NCBI GenBank assembly: GCA_947179395.2
Contig: OX359290.1
Span: forward strand, 58,766,876 to 58,830,875
Direction of reading: 5' to 3'
DNA from: Pulicaria dysenterica
Lineage: Eukaryota > Streptophyta > Magnoliopsida > Asterales > Asteraceae
DNA length: 64,000 bases
Part shown: piece by piece, positions 1 to 10,173 of the stretch
Layout: every line of letters starts with the position of its first letter
Position numbering within the stretch: the first letter of the stretch is position 1
Made by a program: the position numbers and the translations under genes
The notes under the pieces: model-generated
What the model was told of the DNA's origin: nothing
The model's database searches: none
Seen by the model: the letters and a program-made list of their open reading frames with translations, nothing else

Positions 1-1244
1 GGGCTCCAGTTTGTCCTCAACCTCACGTCTTACATAGGCAGGACAACCCAGACCTTTAAATATGAAATAGTTGGAACCTTTCAATGCCACATTTCATACG
101 GTGTTTACTTAACCTTCTTTGTTGGTACGAGGTTAAGGATTCTACCAGCGGTTTCAATCGTGTATCCCCAAAATGTAACGGGAACGTCCGAATGACACAT
201 CATTGACCGAACCATATCTAATAATGTTAGGTTCCTCCTCTCAGCGACACCATTTAATTGCGGTGTCCTAGGAGGGGTTAATTGCGAGACAATCCCACAA
301 TTCCTCAGATGTTCACGGAACTCAGAACTAAGATACTCACCACCTCTATCAGATCGTAGTGTCTTAATTCTTTTCCCTAGTTGATTCTCCACTTCATTTT
401 GACAAGTCTTAAATACCTTAAAGGTATCCGACTTTTGTCTCACTAAATAGACATACCCGTATCAACTATAATCATCAATAAAGGTAACGAAGTAGCGGGA
501 ATGATCTCTTGTGGCATGCTTGAATGGGCCACACACATCCGTGTGTACGATACCCAACAAGTCTTGCGCCCTTTCACACACACAGGTAAAGGGTGCTTTG
601 GTCATTTTTCCCAATACACAAGATTCGCATACTTCATTAGACCCGTGGTCAAATGATTCCAAGATCCCATCCGCTTGGAGCTTGGCGATGCGTTTCTTGT
701 TTATGTGGCCTAACCGACCATGCCATAGAGATAATTTATCCAAAACATTTTTGGATCCCGAATCAGCATTCATGATTGCTCTATTGTTTTGCAAGCTTAC
801 GCTTGTCTCATATATGTCATGACATGGAAATGCTTTAAAATAAAAGACACGATTCTTGTAACATAAGATGCTACCATTCTCAAATTTAAAATCAAAACCA
901 TTGTCATACAAAGCATATAAAGAAATAATATTTCTAGCCACATGCGGCGAATAAGATACATTATATAAAACAATAGATAAGCCGGATGGAAAGGCGAGCT
1001 CCACACTCCCAATCTTCTTAACCGGGAAAACCGCTTTGTTTCCCATGATGAGATCCAGCTCTCCATCAACCAAGTCCCTACTTCTTCTTAGTACGTACAC
1101 ATTATTACAAACGTGCGTACCACACCCGCTGTCTAAATCCCAGGCGTTAGAAGTAGAAGTGTTATGGAGTTCGATCATGTACGTACCGGAGGCAGCGGCA
1201 CCATTTGCTCGAGCTTCTTGAGCTCCTCCAAGTACTTGGGGCAA
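1..1244 (-). pseudogene. Element A pol: aspartic protease and integrase, truncated by window edge
   Basis: The 260-residue frame at 1244-462 carries the copia protease motif (LDSGCGTHVCN), then the integrase zinc-binding HHCC region (LWHGRLGHIN ... CESCVLGKM) and the first catalytic aspartate (HTDVCGPF). It ends at a stop just after FIDDYS. That stop looks like a CGA arginine codon turned into TGA, as expected from methyl-CpG decay. The frame resumes at 443-105 with the second aspartate (LRSDRGGEYLS) and the glutamate (PQLNGVAERRN), so the DDE triad is complete in outline. Bases 104-1 continue the integrase C-terminal part (PYEMWH, then a stop, KVP...YLKVWGCPAYVRR). Reverse transcriptase is not in the window. 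Copia family is certain; the clade is not assigned. Confidence 0.9.
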
Positions 1245-2091
1245 CTACGTTGGTAGTATCCCTTCTCCTTGCAGAAGAAGCAGGTTGCCTCTTCCGGTGT
1301 GGTGGTGGAAGCCACTTGCTTCACCTTCGGCTCCGGGGTAGGGTTTGGTTTAGGCTTCGACGACTTCGCCTTAGCCTTTCCCTTGCCCTTTCCCTTCGAG
1401 CCGGAAGCGGCTGCTTCCTTTTCCTACCACCTTCGTTGATGGCTAGGACGGAAGTGGAGGTGGAGGGCTTTGCTTTGGCAAGCTCGGACTCGGTAGTCTT
1501 GATCATGCCATTCAATTCCATAATGGTTTTATCCATATTATGCATTTGGAAGTTCACAATGAACGGTCCATATGACGGAGGCAAAGATTGGAGGATTATT
1601 TCAACCGCCAACTCTTTCCCCATGGGATAGCCCAACTCCTCGAGTTGGTTCACGTACCCTTTCATCTTAAGGACGTGGGAGCTCACATTGCCTCCCTCCG
1701 GCATCTTGAAACTGACAATATCCTTGACACATTCATAAAGCTCTTGCCTTGCTTGCTGTTGGAACATGTCCTTCAGCTGCGAGATCATCTCGTACGCACT
1801 CACTTTTTCGAATTGCCTTTGCAATTCGGGACTCATGGTCGTAAGCATAAGGCAAGTGACATCATTTGTGTCTTTGACAGGCTTTTCATGCGCGTCTTTT
1901 AAGACCCTTGGCGCGTTGATTTCCGGATCCTCCGGAAGAGGTGACTCAAGGACCTCTAATTTCATTTCGTGGCGCAGGACGATTCTCAAAGTCCTATGCC
2001 AATCCATAAAATTGGGTCCGGTGAGTTTTTCCTTCTCCAAAAACGGACGGTGTGACATGTTGCTTGTGTTGGTGTTGCTAGTAGATGCCAT
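1205..2091 (-). pseudogene. Element A gag (UBN2-type) with zinc knuckle
   Basis: The product is the structural polyprotein that packages retrotransposon RNA. The ATG at 2091 opens a 256-residue frame starting MASTSNTNTSNMSHRP. It has the UBN2/Retrotran_gag_2 core: FLEKEKLTGPNFMDWHRTLR near residue 18 and MFQQQARQELYECVKDI near residue 110. A frameshift near 1420 sends the listed frame into arginine-rich nonsense. The true frame continues as a basic segment and a zinc knuckle at 1282-1241. There the CX2CX4HX4C pattern is kept except that histidine is tyrosine (CFFCKEKGYYQRSC), so zinc binding is probably lost. The sequence aligns well with the gag of element D. Normal copia gag is about 250-300 residues, so this copy is almost full length. 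Confidence 0.88.
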
Positions 2092-3040
2092 CTACAAGCA
2101 AAGTACGGGTTTGGTTAGTTATGACGTATTTAAATCCTTGTTAGATAATTACCCACTTGTTATAAAAAAAATTATATTAACAAGGGCTAAGAACCTCAAG
2201 AATACCCCAATCCATGACGGGTTTGCCGCGGATCACTTCATGGAGCTATTTTAGGCCGGTAAACATTTTACCGATTGTAGTCCGTGACTACAACTCTTAG
2301 ACACTTGCGGGATCCTAGGTACTCATAGCACCTACTTGCCATGTTTGATCCCTCCACACCAATTCCTCATTAACTTACCTTGATAACTCGGTATGGGCAG
2401 GACAACTACCAAACTTCATTAACTCTTGGAATTGTAAATCGTCCGTCAAGATACACGGTGGTACTCTAGCCCAATGGCCGGCTCGGCTAAAGCTCGACAA
2501 CCAACCTTGCGAGTTGCCACACGCGCCTTCCACATAGTTACGCAAAACCGATATCGGCTAGAACTCGACGACCAATCTTGTTTCACTAGATTCAGGCGGT
2601 GTCATCTTACGGGTGGTGTGAGATTTACTATTGAAAAACGGGATTTTGTTTTTCTGGTTAAAACGTTTTTAACCAATTCTTATCAATTTTTAGCTCGTTT
2701 GTACTTTTTGGAATTTTTCCAGAATTTGGGTTTTGATATGATTAAGTTGTCTTATGTCTTGGTTGGTGTATTTATTGATATGATTAAAAATCCGAACAAA
2801 ATTGATTTTAAGGCAAAACATGCATTCTGCCAGACGACGTTAGTGCCGCTAACTATAACGATTTGGCGCCGCTAACCATAACAGTGTAACGCCGCTAACT
2901 ATAACAGAGTTAGCGTCGCTATCCATACTGTCATTAGCGCCACTAACCTCAAAGAGTTAGCGCCGCTAACTACTAGACAGAACCAAAAACACATTTTTCC
3001 GTATTTTTTAGGCCACCAAGTGCAAAAAAAGTGTAGAGGT
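2092..3040 (-). other. Element A leader (untranslated, between PBS and gag)
   Basis: This is about 950 bases of transcribed leader with no credible ORF. The stretch next to gag (2180-2340: a Pro/Gly-rich strand starting CAAGGGCTAAGAACC, then CGGATCACTTCATGGAGC and ACACTTGCGGGATCC) is strongly similar to the leader of element D at 42500-42650, which supports one family. The PBS-proximal part carries an array of palindromes described separately. The LTR and leader together are longer than usual for copia elements. Confidence 0.75.
2839..2970. repeat. Array of GTTAGCGCCGCTAAC-type palindromes in leader A
   Basis: Six imperfect copies of a 15-bp palindrome (consensus GTTAGCGCCGCTAAC) occur in 130 bases, spaced about 23 bases apart. 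Only single-base departures separate them (GTGCCGC, GCGTCGC, GCGCCAC). The surrounding DNA is AT-rich, so the GC-rich palindromes stand out. The same motif is in the LTR of A and in the LTRs and leader of D. Confidence 0.85.
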
Positions 3041-3054
3041 GGCTCTGATACCAC
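3041..3054 (-). other. Primer-binding site, element A
   Basis: On the minus strand this reads GTGGTATCAGAGCC, directly adjacent to the LTR end. It matches the complement of the plant initiator methionine tRNA 3' end (TGGTATCAGAGCC) and fixes the orientation of A. Confidence 0.9.
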
Positions 3055-3476
3055 TGTTGGGGTTCGTGGTTGAGCACAATGGAAGCATACATGAACAAAA
3101 TCGAATTACAAAAGCATGAAGAAAACTACATGGTGAACCCCAAATGAAGTACCAAGCTCTACACTAAGATTTTGCAACTTAAAACAGAAAAGGGAGAGTA
3201 GAAGTATACCCGTGATGTCTCTGGTTGGTTGTGTGCACAAAAGCTCCAAGCTTGAACTCCTTGATCAACTATCCAAGTCCACCCCGAGATTGTTGTGACC
3301 TTGGTGTACTAGCACCCCTTGAGCTCAATCCAACACTCAAATTAGCTTCTTCCAAAACCACCAGGAACCTCCTCTTTGAACTCTCTCTTCTCACACAAGA
3401 ACAACCCTCAAGTGTTCGTTTATGTGTGTGTTTTTTTGTCTTAGCCTAGAAGAAGAAATGAGAGACAAAACAAGGA

Positions 3477-3486
3477 CTTTTATAAG
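3477..3486 (-). promoter_or_regulatory. TATA box of element A LTR
   Basis: The minus strand reads CTTATAAAAG, a good plant TATA box. It lies about 365 bases from the U3 start and 110-220 bases downstream of the LTR palindromes, a normal position for a retrotransposon promoter. Confidence 0.55.
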
Positions 3487-3597
3487 CTCAAATTCAACCC
3501 CAGGTCTCCCCAAGATCGGCCAGAGTTCAATCATGGCCTAGCCATGCATTGGTGGAGAGAGGAGGTGAAAAGAATAAACTTGCTTCTGTCATACGGG

Positions 3598-3697
3598 ATT
3601 AGCGTCGCTAACCGCCCACGTGTAGCGCCGCTAACCTCTTATGGTTAGCGCCGCTATCGGGGCTGAGATAAAGACGACATGGTTAGCGCCGCTAACC
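3598..3697. repeat. Palindrome array in U3 of element A
   Basis: Four copies of the family palindrome (GTTAGCGCCGCTAAC and one-base variants) lie in 100 bases, upstream of the TATA box in transcription order. This is a candidate array of binding sites for a dimeric DNA-binding protein; that role is inferred. Confidence 0.8.
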
Positions 3698-3849
3698 CAG
3701 TCCAAAATGCCAACTATCATTATTTATTCTTTCTCACCCTCATCTTTTAGGTTGTTGTCAAGTTCAACCCCCGGCGTGTGACCCGATAGGCTCATACGTC
3801 ATCGGCAGTGATCATTTGGCGTACGTGCGTCAGTGGGCATACTCCAACA

Positions 3850-4045
3850 CCTTTAATATATGCAACCTTCTGGAAAGTAACCTTGCCAGCATGCATCTTC
3901 CCATATCTTTTAGTTCTTCCATGGGAGTATCACCAATTGTTACTTTAGGACCTTCATCTTCCTGGAATTCACTTAGAAGTCCTTTCCATCCTGTCATGTG
4001 CATTGAGCATCCACTATCCAAGCACCATTTACTTGAACCCTGCAC
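3850..4045 (-). pseudogene. Element B aspartic protease, N-terminal fragment
   Basis: The frame starts MQGSSKWCLDSGCSMHMTGWKG and carries the copia protease active-site motif DSG. It matches the start of the protease of element C at 19085. It is severed after about 65 residues at the insertion point of A: the last residues (RLLSRRLHILKV) already reflect a frameshift relative to C. It is not functional. Confidence 0.85.
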
Positions 4046-4062
4046 ATGTAAAACTAAACATA

Positions 4063-6565
4063 TTAGTTTTGTTTAGGAACCCCCTTTAAAGTGGGTTCAG
4101 ATGATAAGCACTTAGCCGATTCATCTTGTGGAGCTGACTGGTCAGCTTGAGCAGGTGTTGAGTCCTGCATAGGCTGATCAACTTGTTCCTTTTCAGGCCT
4201 TAGAAATTCACTTTCATATTCTTTGGCCTCATATCCTCTGCCTCCACATTTGTAGCACTTTCTTCTACTAGTAACTTCAGGAGGTAGGTTATCCAATAAT
4301 CCTTTTGAGAATCTGCTCTCAGTTTTAGGATTATAGGTTGTGGATAATTTTTCAACTTTCTTTGCAAGTTGATTCACCTGATGCTTATTGACTTTGGACT
4401 TACCTTTGTCATATCTAGGCTTATTATCCTTTTGATGAGAAGTTTGACCAACAAACTTCCTTTCATCTCTTTTATTGACTTTGGACTTACCTTTGTCATG
4501 TTCTCTGGACTTACCAGTTTCAACAACTTTAGACTTACCATTATTGTTGTGATAAGACCTCTGACTTATAGTTGTCTTCCTATTCTTGAAGCTTCTCTCT
4601 GAACTGAACAGAGCATGCTGTCTTTTGAAAGGGTTTGGATTTAACCTTTCAATAACAGGTTTTCTTTGAATAGGCTGAGTGCCCATTCTATCATGCACAG
4701 ATTTACTATGATGTCTTGAAGTTGAACACTCATATCCATGATCCTTTGCTTTTACAAACTTATTGTATTTTAGACCTTGATCATGTTTCTTTTCTGAGGA
4801 TGACTTCTGAGACTTAATCAGTTGTCTATCTTCCTCATAATTTGTACTTGCTATCTCATCATCATCAGCTGCATAAGCTGCGGATTGATAGTCACCTCCA
4901 AGTACAACTTTTACTTGTTTAGGAATTTGCTGGTTGATGCACTTTTCAGCAAGCTTTAATGACTGTGTGATTCAATGATCTTTTGAAGTTGGTCAGCCTT
5001 ATCCTTAGCTTCCTGAATTTCTTCACTTAGAAGTTTGTTAATGTGTCTTTGAAATTCAAGATCACATTGTGCTTTCTTTCCAGCAGTAATGAGAGTATGA
5101 TTTTCGTTAATCTCATTTTTAAGCTTAGTTATTTCAGCTTTGAGGTCAGCTTGAGTCTTAAGGCTGGTCTTAAAGTCATTTAACAGATAATAAAACGTAA
5201 GACCTTTTTCTTCATCGGTGTAAGAGTTGAAATTACTAACTTTGTACATGGAGGAAGGATCCCAATCACTTAGTTTGATGTTTTCCTCAGCTTCCTTCAT
5301 GTCAGCTTCAAAAGTTGATTCAGACAGACCATAATCAACTTCATCTATTTCAAACTCTTCATCTTCTTGAGCCATCAGACACTTGTCATCATCATCAAAG
5401 GTAGATGATTTTGTATCCCAAGTTTCAGCATAAAGTCCTTTAGCATTGGACTTGTCTCCAGGCTTTCCTTTCTTAAGCTGAGTATATTTCTTCTTGTACT
5501 TATCAGCTCTGTAAGCATTCTTGTCACCTACTGAAGCTGTTTCACCCTTCTTTACCTGCACTCAGCAGCAATGTGTCCCTTCTTCTGATAGTTGAAGCAC
5601 ATAGCTTTCTTGGGGTCAAAGAACTCTTTCCTTTGCCTCTGTCAGATCTTCATATTCCCCTTTATGCTCTTCTCAATCTTCTGGCAAGCATAGCCATTTG
5701 TTCAGTGATAGTCTTAACATCATTAGTATCACTTGAGTGAGTCTGAATGGTCAGCTTGAGAATCTGACACAGTCTCAGATTTAACTATGAAGGCTTTTGA
5801 GCTCTTTTTCTTCTTTTCTGCAACTAATGCAATTTCATTTTTCTCAAGAGAGTCCTTCATCTGTTGTTGAGAAGATTTCTTGTGTTCTGTGATCTGTTCA
5901 TGATTAAGCAAGAACCCATATATGGAATGTAGGTTATACATATGTAATGTACCTCCAGCCCTTAGTTCTATGGTTACTTCATTGAATTTCTCTCGTAACA
6001 CATCCAGAAATTTCAGCACTAGGTCAGCTTTATACTTTTTAATGCCTACACTTAGCAGGTCATTAATCAACCAGCGAAACCTTGTGAACACATCAGATAA
6101 GGTTTCATTCTTCTTAGAAAAGAAGTTTTCATAAGATCTGTTAAGATGATTCTTCTTATGCTGCTTGACCAGATCTGTACCCTCATATGTGATACTTAGA
6201 ATATCCCAGATTTCTTTTGCAGATTGACACCCATTCACAGTATGCAAAATCTTATTGGTTAGGGCATTTGCCAGAACACTTTTTGCTTTGTCATCAAGAG
6301 AATGTAACTTCCAATCCTCTTCAGTCCAAGATGCCAAAGGTTTCTTGACTTCCTTTTCAGTCTTGTCAGGAGACTTATCACTGACAACAGCAGGAATCTT
6401 GGGGATAATTGGTCTACGGGTTATGACTTCATACATTCTGGTGTCAATGGACTTAAGGAAAAGCATGGCTCTGAATTTCCACATAGGATAATCAGATCCA
6501 TCAAACATGGGACATCCTTTAGCAGCCATCTGAGGAAAGTTTGATAAATTGTTGCTTGTCGACAT
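4063..6565 (-). pseudogene. Element B gag (SIRE-type, two zinc knuckles)
   Basis: The ATG at 6565 starts MSTSNNLSNFPQM, the same start as in C. Frame 6565-5729 holds the UBN2 gag core (YPMWKFRAMLFLKSIDTRMYEVI; IWDILSITYEGTDLVKQHK; LNRSYENFFSKKNETLSDVFTRF). After a frameshift comes a first zinc knuckle near 5600-5560, in which the second cysteine is tyrosine (CFNYQKKGHIAAEC in C numbering). A mid region follows at 5561-4956, rich in acidic and coiled-coil sequence. The C-terminal frame at 4698-4063 has lysine/serine-rich repeats of KGKSKV and a second knuckle (CYKCGGRGYEAKEYE). A long gag with two knuckles is usual for the SIRE clade. Several frameshifts and stops make it dead. Confidence 0.87.
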
Positions 6566-6616
6566 CTTACTCTATCTCAGAATTTTGAACTTCAACTTAT
6601 GAAAGATTTCAGCCTG

Positions 6617-6631
6617 CTCTGTGATACGAGT
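6617..6631 (-). other. Degenerate primer-binding site, element B
   Basis: The minus strand reads ACTCGTATCACAGAG next to the LTR, a mutated form of TGGTATCAGAG, which is intact at the same place in C. Confidence 0.6.
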
Positions 6632-7248
6632 TGTTGGTCCCTTGGTTAGATAAACAACAAACAAGTATTGTGTAAAAAGGGGGGGGGGGGGGGTTGAATA
6701 CACTTTCTACGGAAAATTGAACAAATCAATAAAAAGTGTTACACACATCAACTTGAATAAAACTGAATGCTTTCATTAATAAGAAGATGATTACAATAAC
6801 TTATCAAGTATGAAACACTTGCTGTATGAACACCGAATACAATTCAACTCTCTTAATCTCTCAAACTAATTGATCAAACTTGCTATCTATAATCAACTAA
6901 TGATTATAAACACCACATAATTCTCTAAACAGGATTTATCACAGATTGAATACTTACCAACTTCACAACGAACGTGAAGATCGAACACACGAACTATTGT
7001 TGGCAATCTGTAAATACTTGATCACGTTGATCAACAAACAATCAAACATATAGATAAACTAACTAAGATATAGTCTAAGATGATCAACTATAATGCTCAG
7101 CTTATACTCAGCTTATGCTCAGTCTGAAACACTATAAGTGCTCAGTCTGACCAAGCTTCATAATTCTGTTTAATATATATTTAGAACATATCTTACAAAC
7201 TTAACTTCGTCTCATCAAATCTTAACTAATAAGATCATTTGACCAACA
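6632..7248 (-). repeat. 5' LTR of element B, internally deleted
   Basis: It starts TGTTGGTCCC and ends CCAACA on the plus strand, like the LTR of C, but is 617 bp instead of 1179 bp. The missing part corresponds to about 540 bp of C (roughly 22142-22683). The breakpoints share ATCAAAC. The lost segment includes the TATA box and the inverted-repeat motifs. It also carries a run of 15 G at 6679-6693 where C has six. Confidence 0.82.
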
Positions 7249-7560
7249 AAAAATTCCTGAAAAATCAAGAAATTGTATACCCGTAGGTTCTATATAATGT
7301 GTAATTGAAATTAAACAATCTTCTATTGTTCTAGTAATTAATTTATAAGGTAACTCTTTATGATATTATTGTGGTACTAAACTGTAAGATATTACACTTT
7401 TTGTGGCTTCTGTGTCTAATAAGGCTATTAAATCTGAAAATTTATTGTCACTTAACCATAATCTGTATTGTACGTTAATCATATTTGCAGATCCCTGTGT
7501 TTGTATATATATGTTTTCTTGAGACAATTTTGCTATATCTAGATTCTCTATATCAAAGCT
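7249..7560 (-). pseudogene. Endogenous virus aspartic protease region
   Basis: The frame 7644-7366 ends with LIALLDTEATKSVISYSLV, a retropepsin-like D-T-x-A motif in which the usual glycine of DTG is glutamate. A charged helix (KIRNIEEKNKIYRK) precedes it, as between coat protein and protease in badnavirus polyproteins. After a stop the frame continues (YHKELPYKLITRTIEDCLI) to the edge of element B at 7249, where it is cut. The protease maps about 1.8 kb downstream of the coat protein only because of the tandem amplification. Confidence 0.7.
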
Positions 7561-9345
7561 TTCTTGTTTTTGTTTTTTCTTATCACTACATTTTCTATAT
7601 ATCTTATTTTTTTCTTCTATATTTCTTATTTTTAATTTATGCAATTCAGCTATTATTTCTAATTTTTCTTTATATATGCTTCGTTCTTCCTTTATTTGTT
7701 TCGTATTTTTTATTTCAGCTATTTCTATATCGAATACCTTTTTAAGACATAAACAACATAATTCTTTAAAGCAAATGTTACATTGTAATCTTTTTTCAAT
7801 GCTACGATAATATCCACAATTATAACATTGTATATAGTTGTTACCCCTGTTTTTAATCCATAAACAACAGAATTCTTTAAGACATAAACAACAGAATTCT
7901 TTAAAGCAAATGTTACATTGTAATCTTTTTTCAATGCTACGATAATATCCACAATTATAACATTTTATATAGTTGTTACCCCTGTTTTTAATCCAATTAT
8001 GTTCACATTCTTCTTGTTCTGTTTTAACATATGTGTAAGTAACCTTTGTAATGAGTTTTTTGTTTCATTTTCGCTATATATACTATATATTGATTCAGTA
8101 TCTGAATTGTCTGTTTCTACTAATTTTATTTCATATTCTCGTATATATCTGAATTGTCTTGTTTTTGTTTTTTCTTATCAACTACATTTTCTATATATCT
8201 TATTTTTTTCTTCTATATTTTTTATTTTTAATTTATGCAATTCAGCTATTATTTCTAATTTTTCTTTATATATGCTTCGTTCTTCCTTTATTTGTTTCGT
8301 ATTTTTTATTTAAGCTATTTCTATATCGAATACCTTTTTAAGACATAAACAACAGAATTCTTTAAAGCAAATGTTACATTGTAATCTTTTTTAAATGCTA
8401 CGATAATATCCACAATTATAACATTTTATATAGTTGTTACCCCTGTTTTTAATCCATAAACAACAGAATTCTTTAAGACATAAACAACATAATTCTTTAA
8501 AGCAAAGGTTACATTGTAATATTTTTTCAATGCTACGATAATATCCACAATTATAACATTTTATATAGTTGTTACCCCTGTTTTTAATCCAATTATGTTC
8601 ACATTCTTCTTGTTCTGTTTTAACATATGTGTAAGTAACCTTTGTAATGAGTTTTTTGTTTCATTTTCGCTATATATACTATATATTGATTCAGTATCTG
8701 AATTGTCTGTTTCTACTAATTTTATTTCATATTCTCCTATATATCTGAATTGTCTTGTTTTTGTTTTTTCTTATCAACTACATTTTCTATATATCTTTTT
8801 TTTTTCTTCTATATTTTTTATTTTTAATTTATGCAATTCAACTATTATTTCTAATTTTTTTTATATATGCTTCGTTCTTCCTTTATTTGTTTCGTATTTT
8901 TTATTTAAGCTATTTCTATATCGAATACCTTTTTAAGACATAAACAACAGAATTCTTTAAAGCAAATGTTACATTGTAATCTTTTTTAAATGCTACGATA
9001 ATATCCACAATTATAACATTTTATATAGTTGTTACCCCTGTTTTTAATCCATAAACAACAGAATTCTATAAGACATAAACAACATAATTCTTTAAAGCAA
9101 AGGTTACATTGTAATATTTTTTCAATGCTACGATAATATCCACAATTATAACATTTTATATAGTTGTTACCCCTGTTTTTAATCCAATTATGTTCACATT
9201 CTTCTTGTTCTGTTTTAACATATGTGTAAGTAACCTTTGTAATGAGTTTTTTGTTTCATTTTCGCTATATATACTATATATTGATTCAGTATCTGAATTG
9301 TCTGTTTCTACTAATTCTATTTCATATTCTCCTATTTTGTTCTAC
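7561..9345 (-). repeat. Three tandem copies of a ~595-bp viral segment
   Basis: Landmarks recur at 7744, 8340 and 8935 (spacing 596 and 595 bp), and the similarity covers about 7561-9345. Each unit spans the coat-protein tail, the second cysteine motif and the helix before the protease. Within each unit the cysteine motif is itself duplicated as a 135-bp (45-codon, in-frame) repeat: 7747-7827 and 7882-7962 in the first unit. The motif reads CYNC-(11)-CNIC-(4)-CCLC, i.e. CX2CX11CX2CX4CX2C. Units two and three share a stop inside one copy. The 595-bp period is not a multiple of three, so most units are out of frame. Confidence 0.85.
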
Positions 9346-10135
9346 AAGATTGCTTCTTTGTATATTTTTGTTTCTATTGGGGCATTTATTTGCTAAATGT
9401 TTTATGTCTCCACAAATAAAGCATTTACAATTTCTTGTTTGTGGTTTCTTAACATATTTTTTATTGTAAGGTTTATATCCTTTTCTGTATGTAGTACTTT
9501 TTCTAAGTTTTTTCCTATTGTTGTTATAATAACCATATGCTTGAGGTGTATAAATTGTTGTTTTACAATATTCGTAGGCATTCTTCTTTAATTGTTCTTG
9601 TAAGGATACCTCTTTACATCTTTCTTCTAATATCGAAAATGTATGAGTTATTCTAGGTCCTATTCCTAAATTTTTATAAGTTCCATAATTAATTTTCCAT
9701 ACTTTGTGTATATTTTTTCCTAAATCTCGAGGTAATTTTATAAAGTACCTATCACATAAATTGTGATATGTTGTCATGGGTTGTGTCCATAATTCTCGTC
9801 CTGTTGTCTCTTGTGTAGATGTTCCTGGTTCTCCCCATTCTATTTTTATTCTTTTATTTGCATTTGGCATGTATGTATCCATAAAGTTTTGATCGTGTTT
9901 ATAAAAATCTGATAACATAGTTTTTCCCAATAAAATATTTTCTACTAATGGTAGATTATAATATTCTTGTAGTTTTTTGTAACTTTTTTCATGTGTCATT
10001 CCTAATTCTGTTATACATTCTATAATCATATCATCTACTTCTTCTTGAATGTTTAACTCTGTAAATTTCCTACTAATTATTTGTTCTAATGTTTTATTTG
10101 TTTCTTCAGTTTTAAATCCTATAATAGTTTATTCT
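9322..10135 (-). pseudogene. Endogenous virus coat protein with CCHC zinc finger
   Basis: The 235-residue frame (10029-9322) has the caulimovirid coat signature: a central conserved region (FIKLPRDLGKNIHKVWKIN), a basic tract (GYYNNNRKKLRKSTTYRKGY) and a zinc finger at 9429-9382 reading CKCFICGDIKHLANKC. That is CXCX2CX4HX4C, the pattern described for badnavirus coat proteins. Further N-terminal sequence with stops runs to about 10135 (LEQIISRKFTELNIQEEVDDM). The protein would bind viral RNA and form the capsid. Position between movement protein and protease agrees. The C-terminal part runs into the amplified repeats. Confidence 0.85.
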
Positions 10136-10173
10136 TCTAAATAATCTATTAAGCTATAATCAAATTCTTCTTC

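Larger units (their letters stand above)
1..3849 (-). mobile_element. Ty1/copia retrotransposon A (left part outside window)
   Basis: Read on the minus strand, the order is 5' LTR (3849-3055), initiator-Met primer site, long leader, gag, aspartic protease and integrase. Reverse transcriptase, RNase H and the 3' LTR would lie to the left of base 1. The element sits inside the protease gene of element B: sequence from 3850 resumes that gene exactly as in the homologous element C near 18890. The bases after the LTR (CCTTT, 3850-3854) should be one half of the target duplication; the other half is outside. Frames are damaged, but gag and integrase stay readable over long stretches. It belongs to the same family as element D: similar gag, leader and LTR palindromes. 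Confidence 0.9.
3055..3849 (-). repeat. 5' LTR of element A
   Basis: The 795-bp LTR begins TGTTGGGG and ends CCAACA on the plus strand, so it has the TG...CA termini of LTRs. Its inner edge abuts the primer site. Its outer edge abuts the interrupted protease gene of B. It contains a palindrome array and a TATA box in U3 order. Confidence 0.88.
3850..7248 (-). mobile_element. SIRE-like Ty1/copia retrotransposon B (5' part)
   Basis: Minus-strand order is 5' LTR (7248-6632), degenerate primer site, gag, start of protease, then interruption by element A at 3849. The remainder of pol must lie beyond A, outside the window. Gag is closely similar to that of element C, so B and C are one family. B lies inside the endogenous pararetrovirus: viral protease sequence begins right at 7249. 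Confidence 0.88.

Noticed and set aside
2839..2970. CRISPR-like array from regularly spaced palindromes
   Set aside because: This is a plant LTR element leader; spacers are short and similar and repeats are imperfect palindromes inside a retrotransposon.
7485..8943. Repeated plus-strand membrane-like proteins (Phe/Leu/Tyr-rich)
   Set aside because: They are antisense shadows of the AT-rich viral repeats; the minus strand has the meaningful cysteine motifs.
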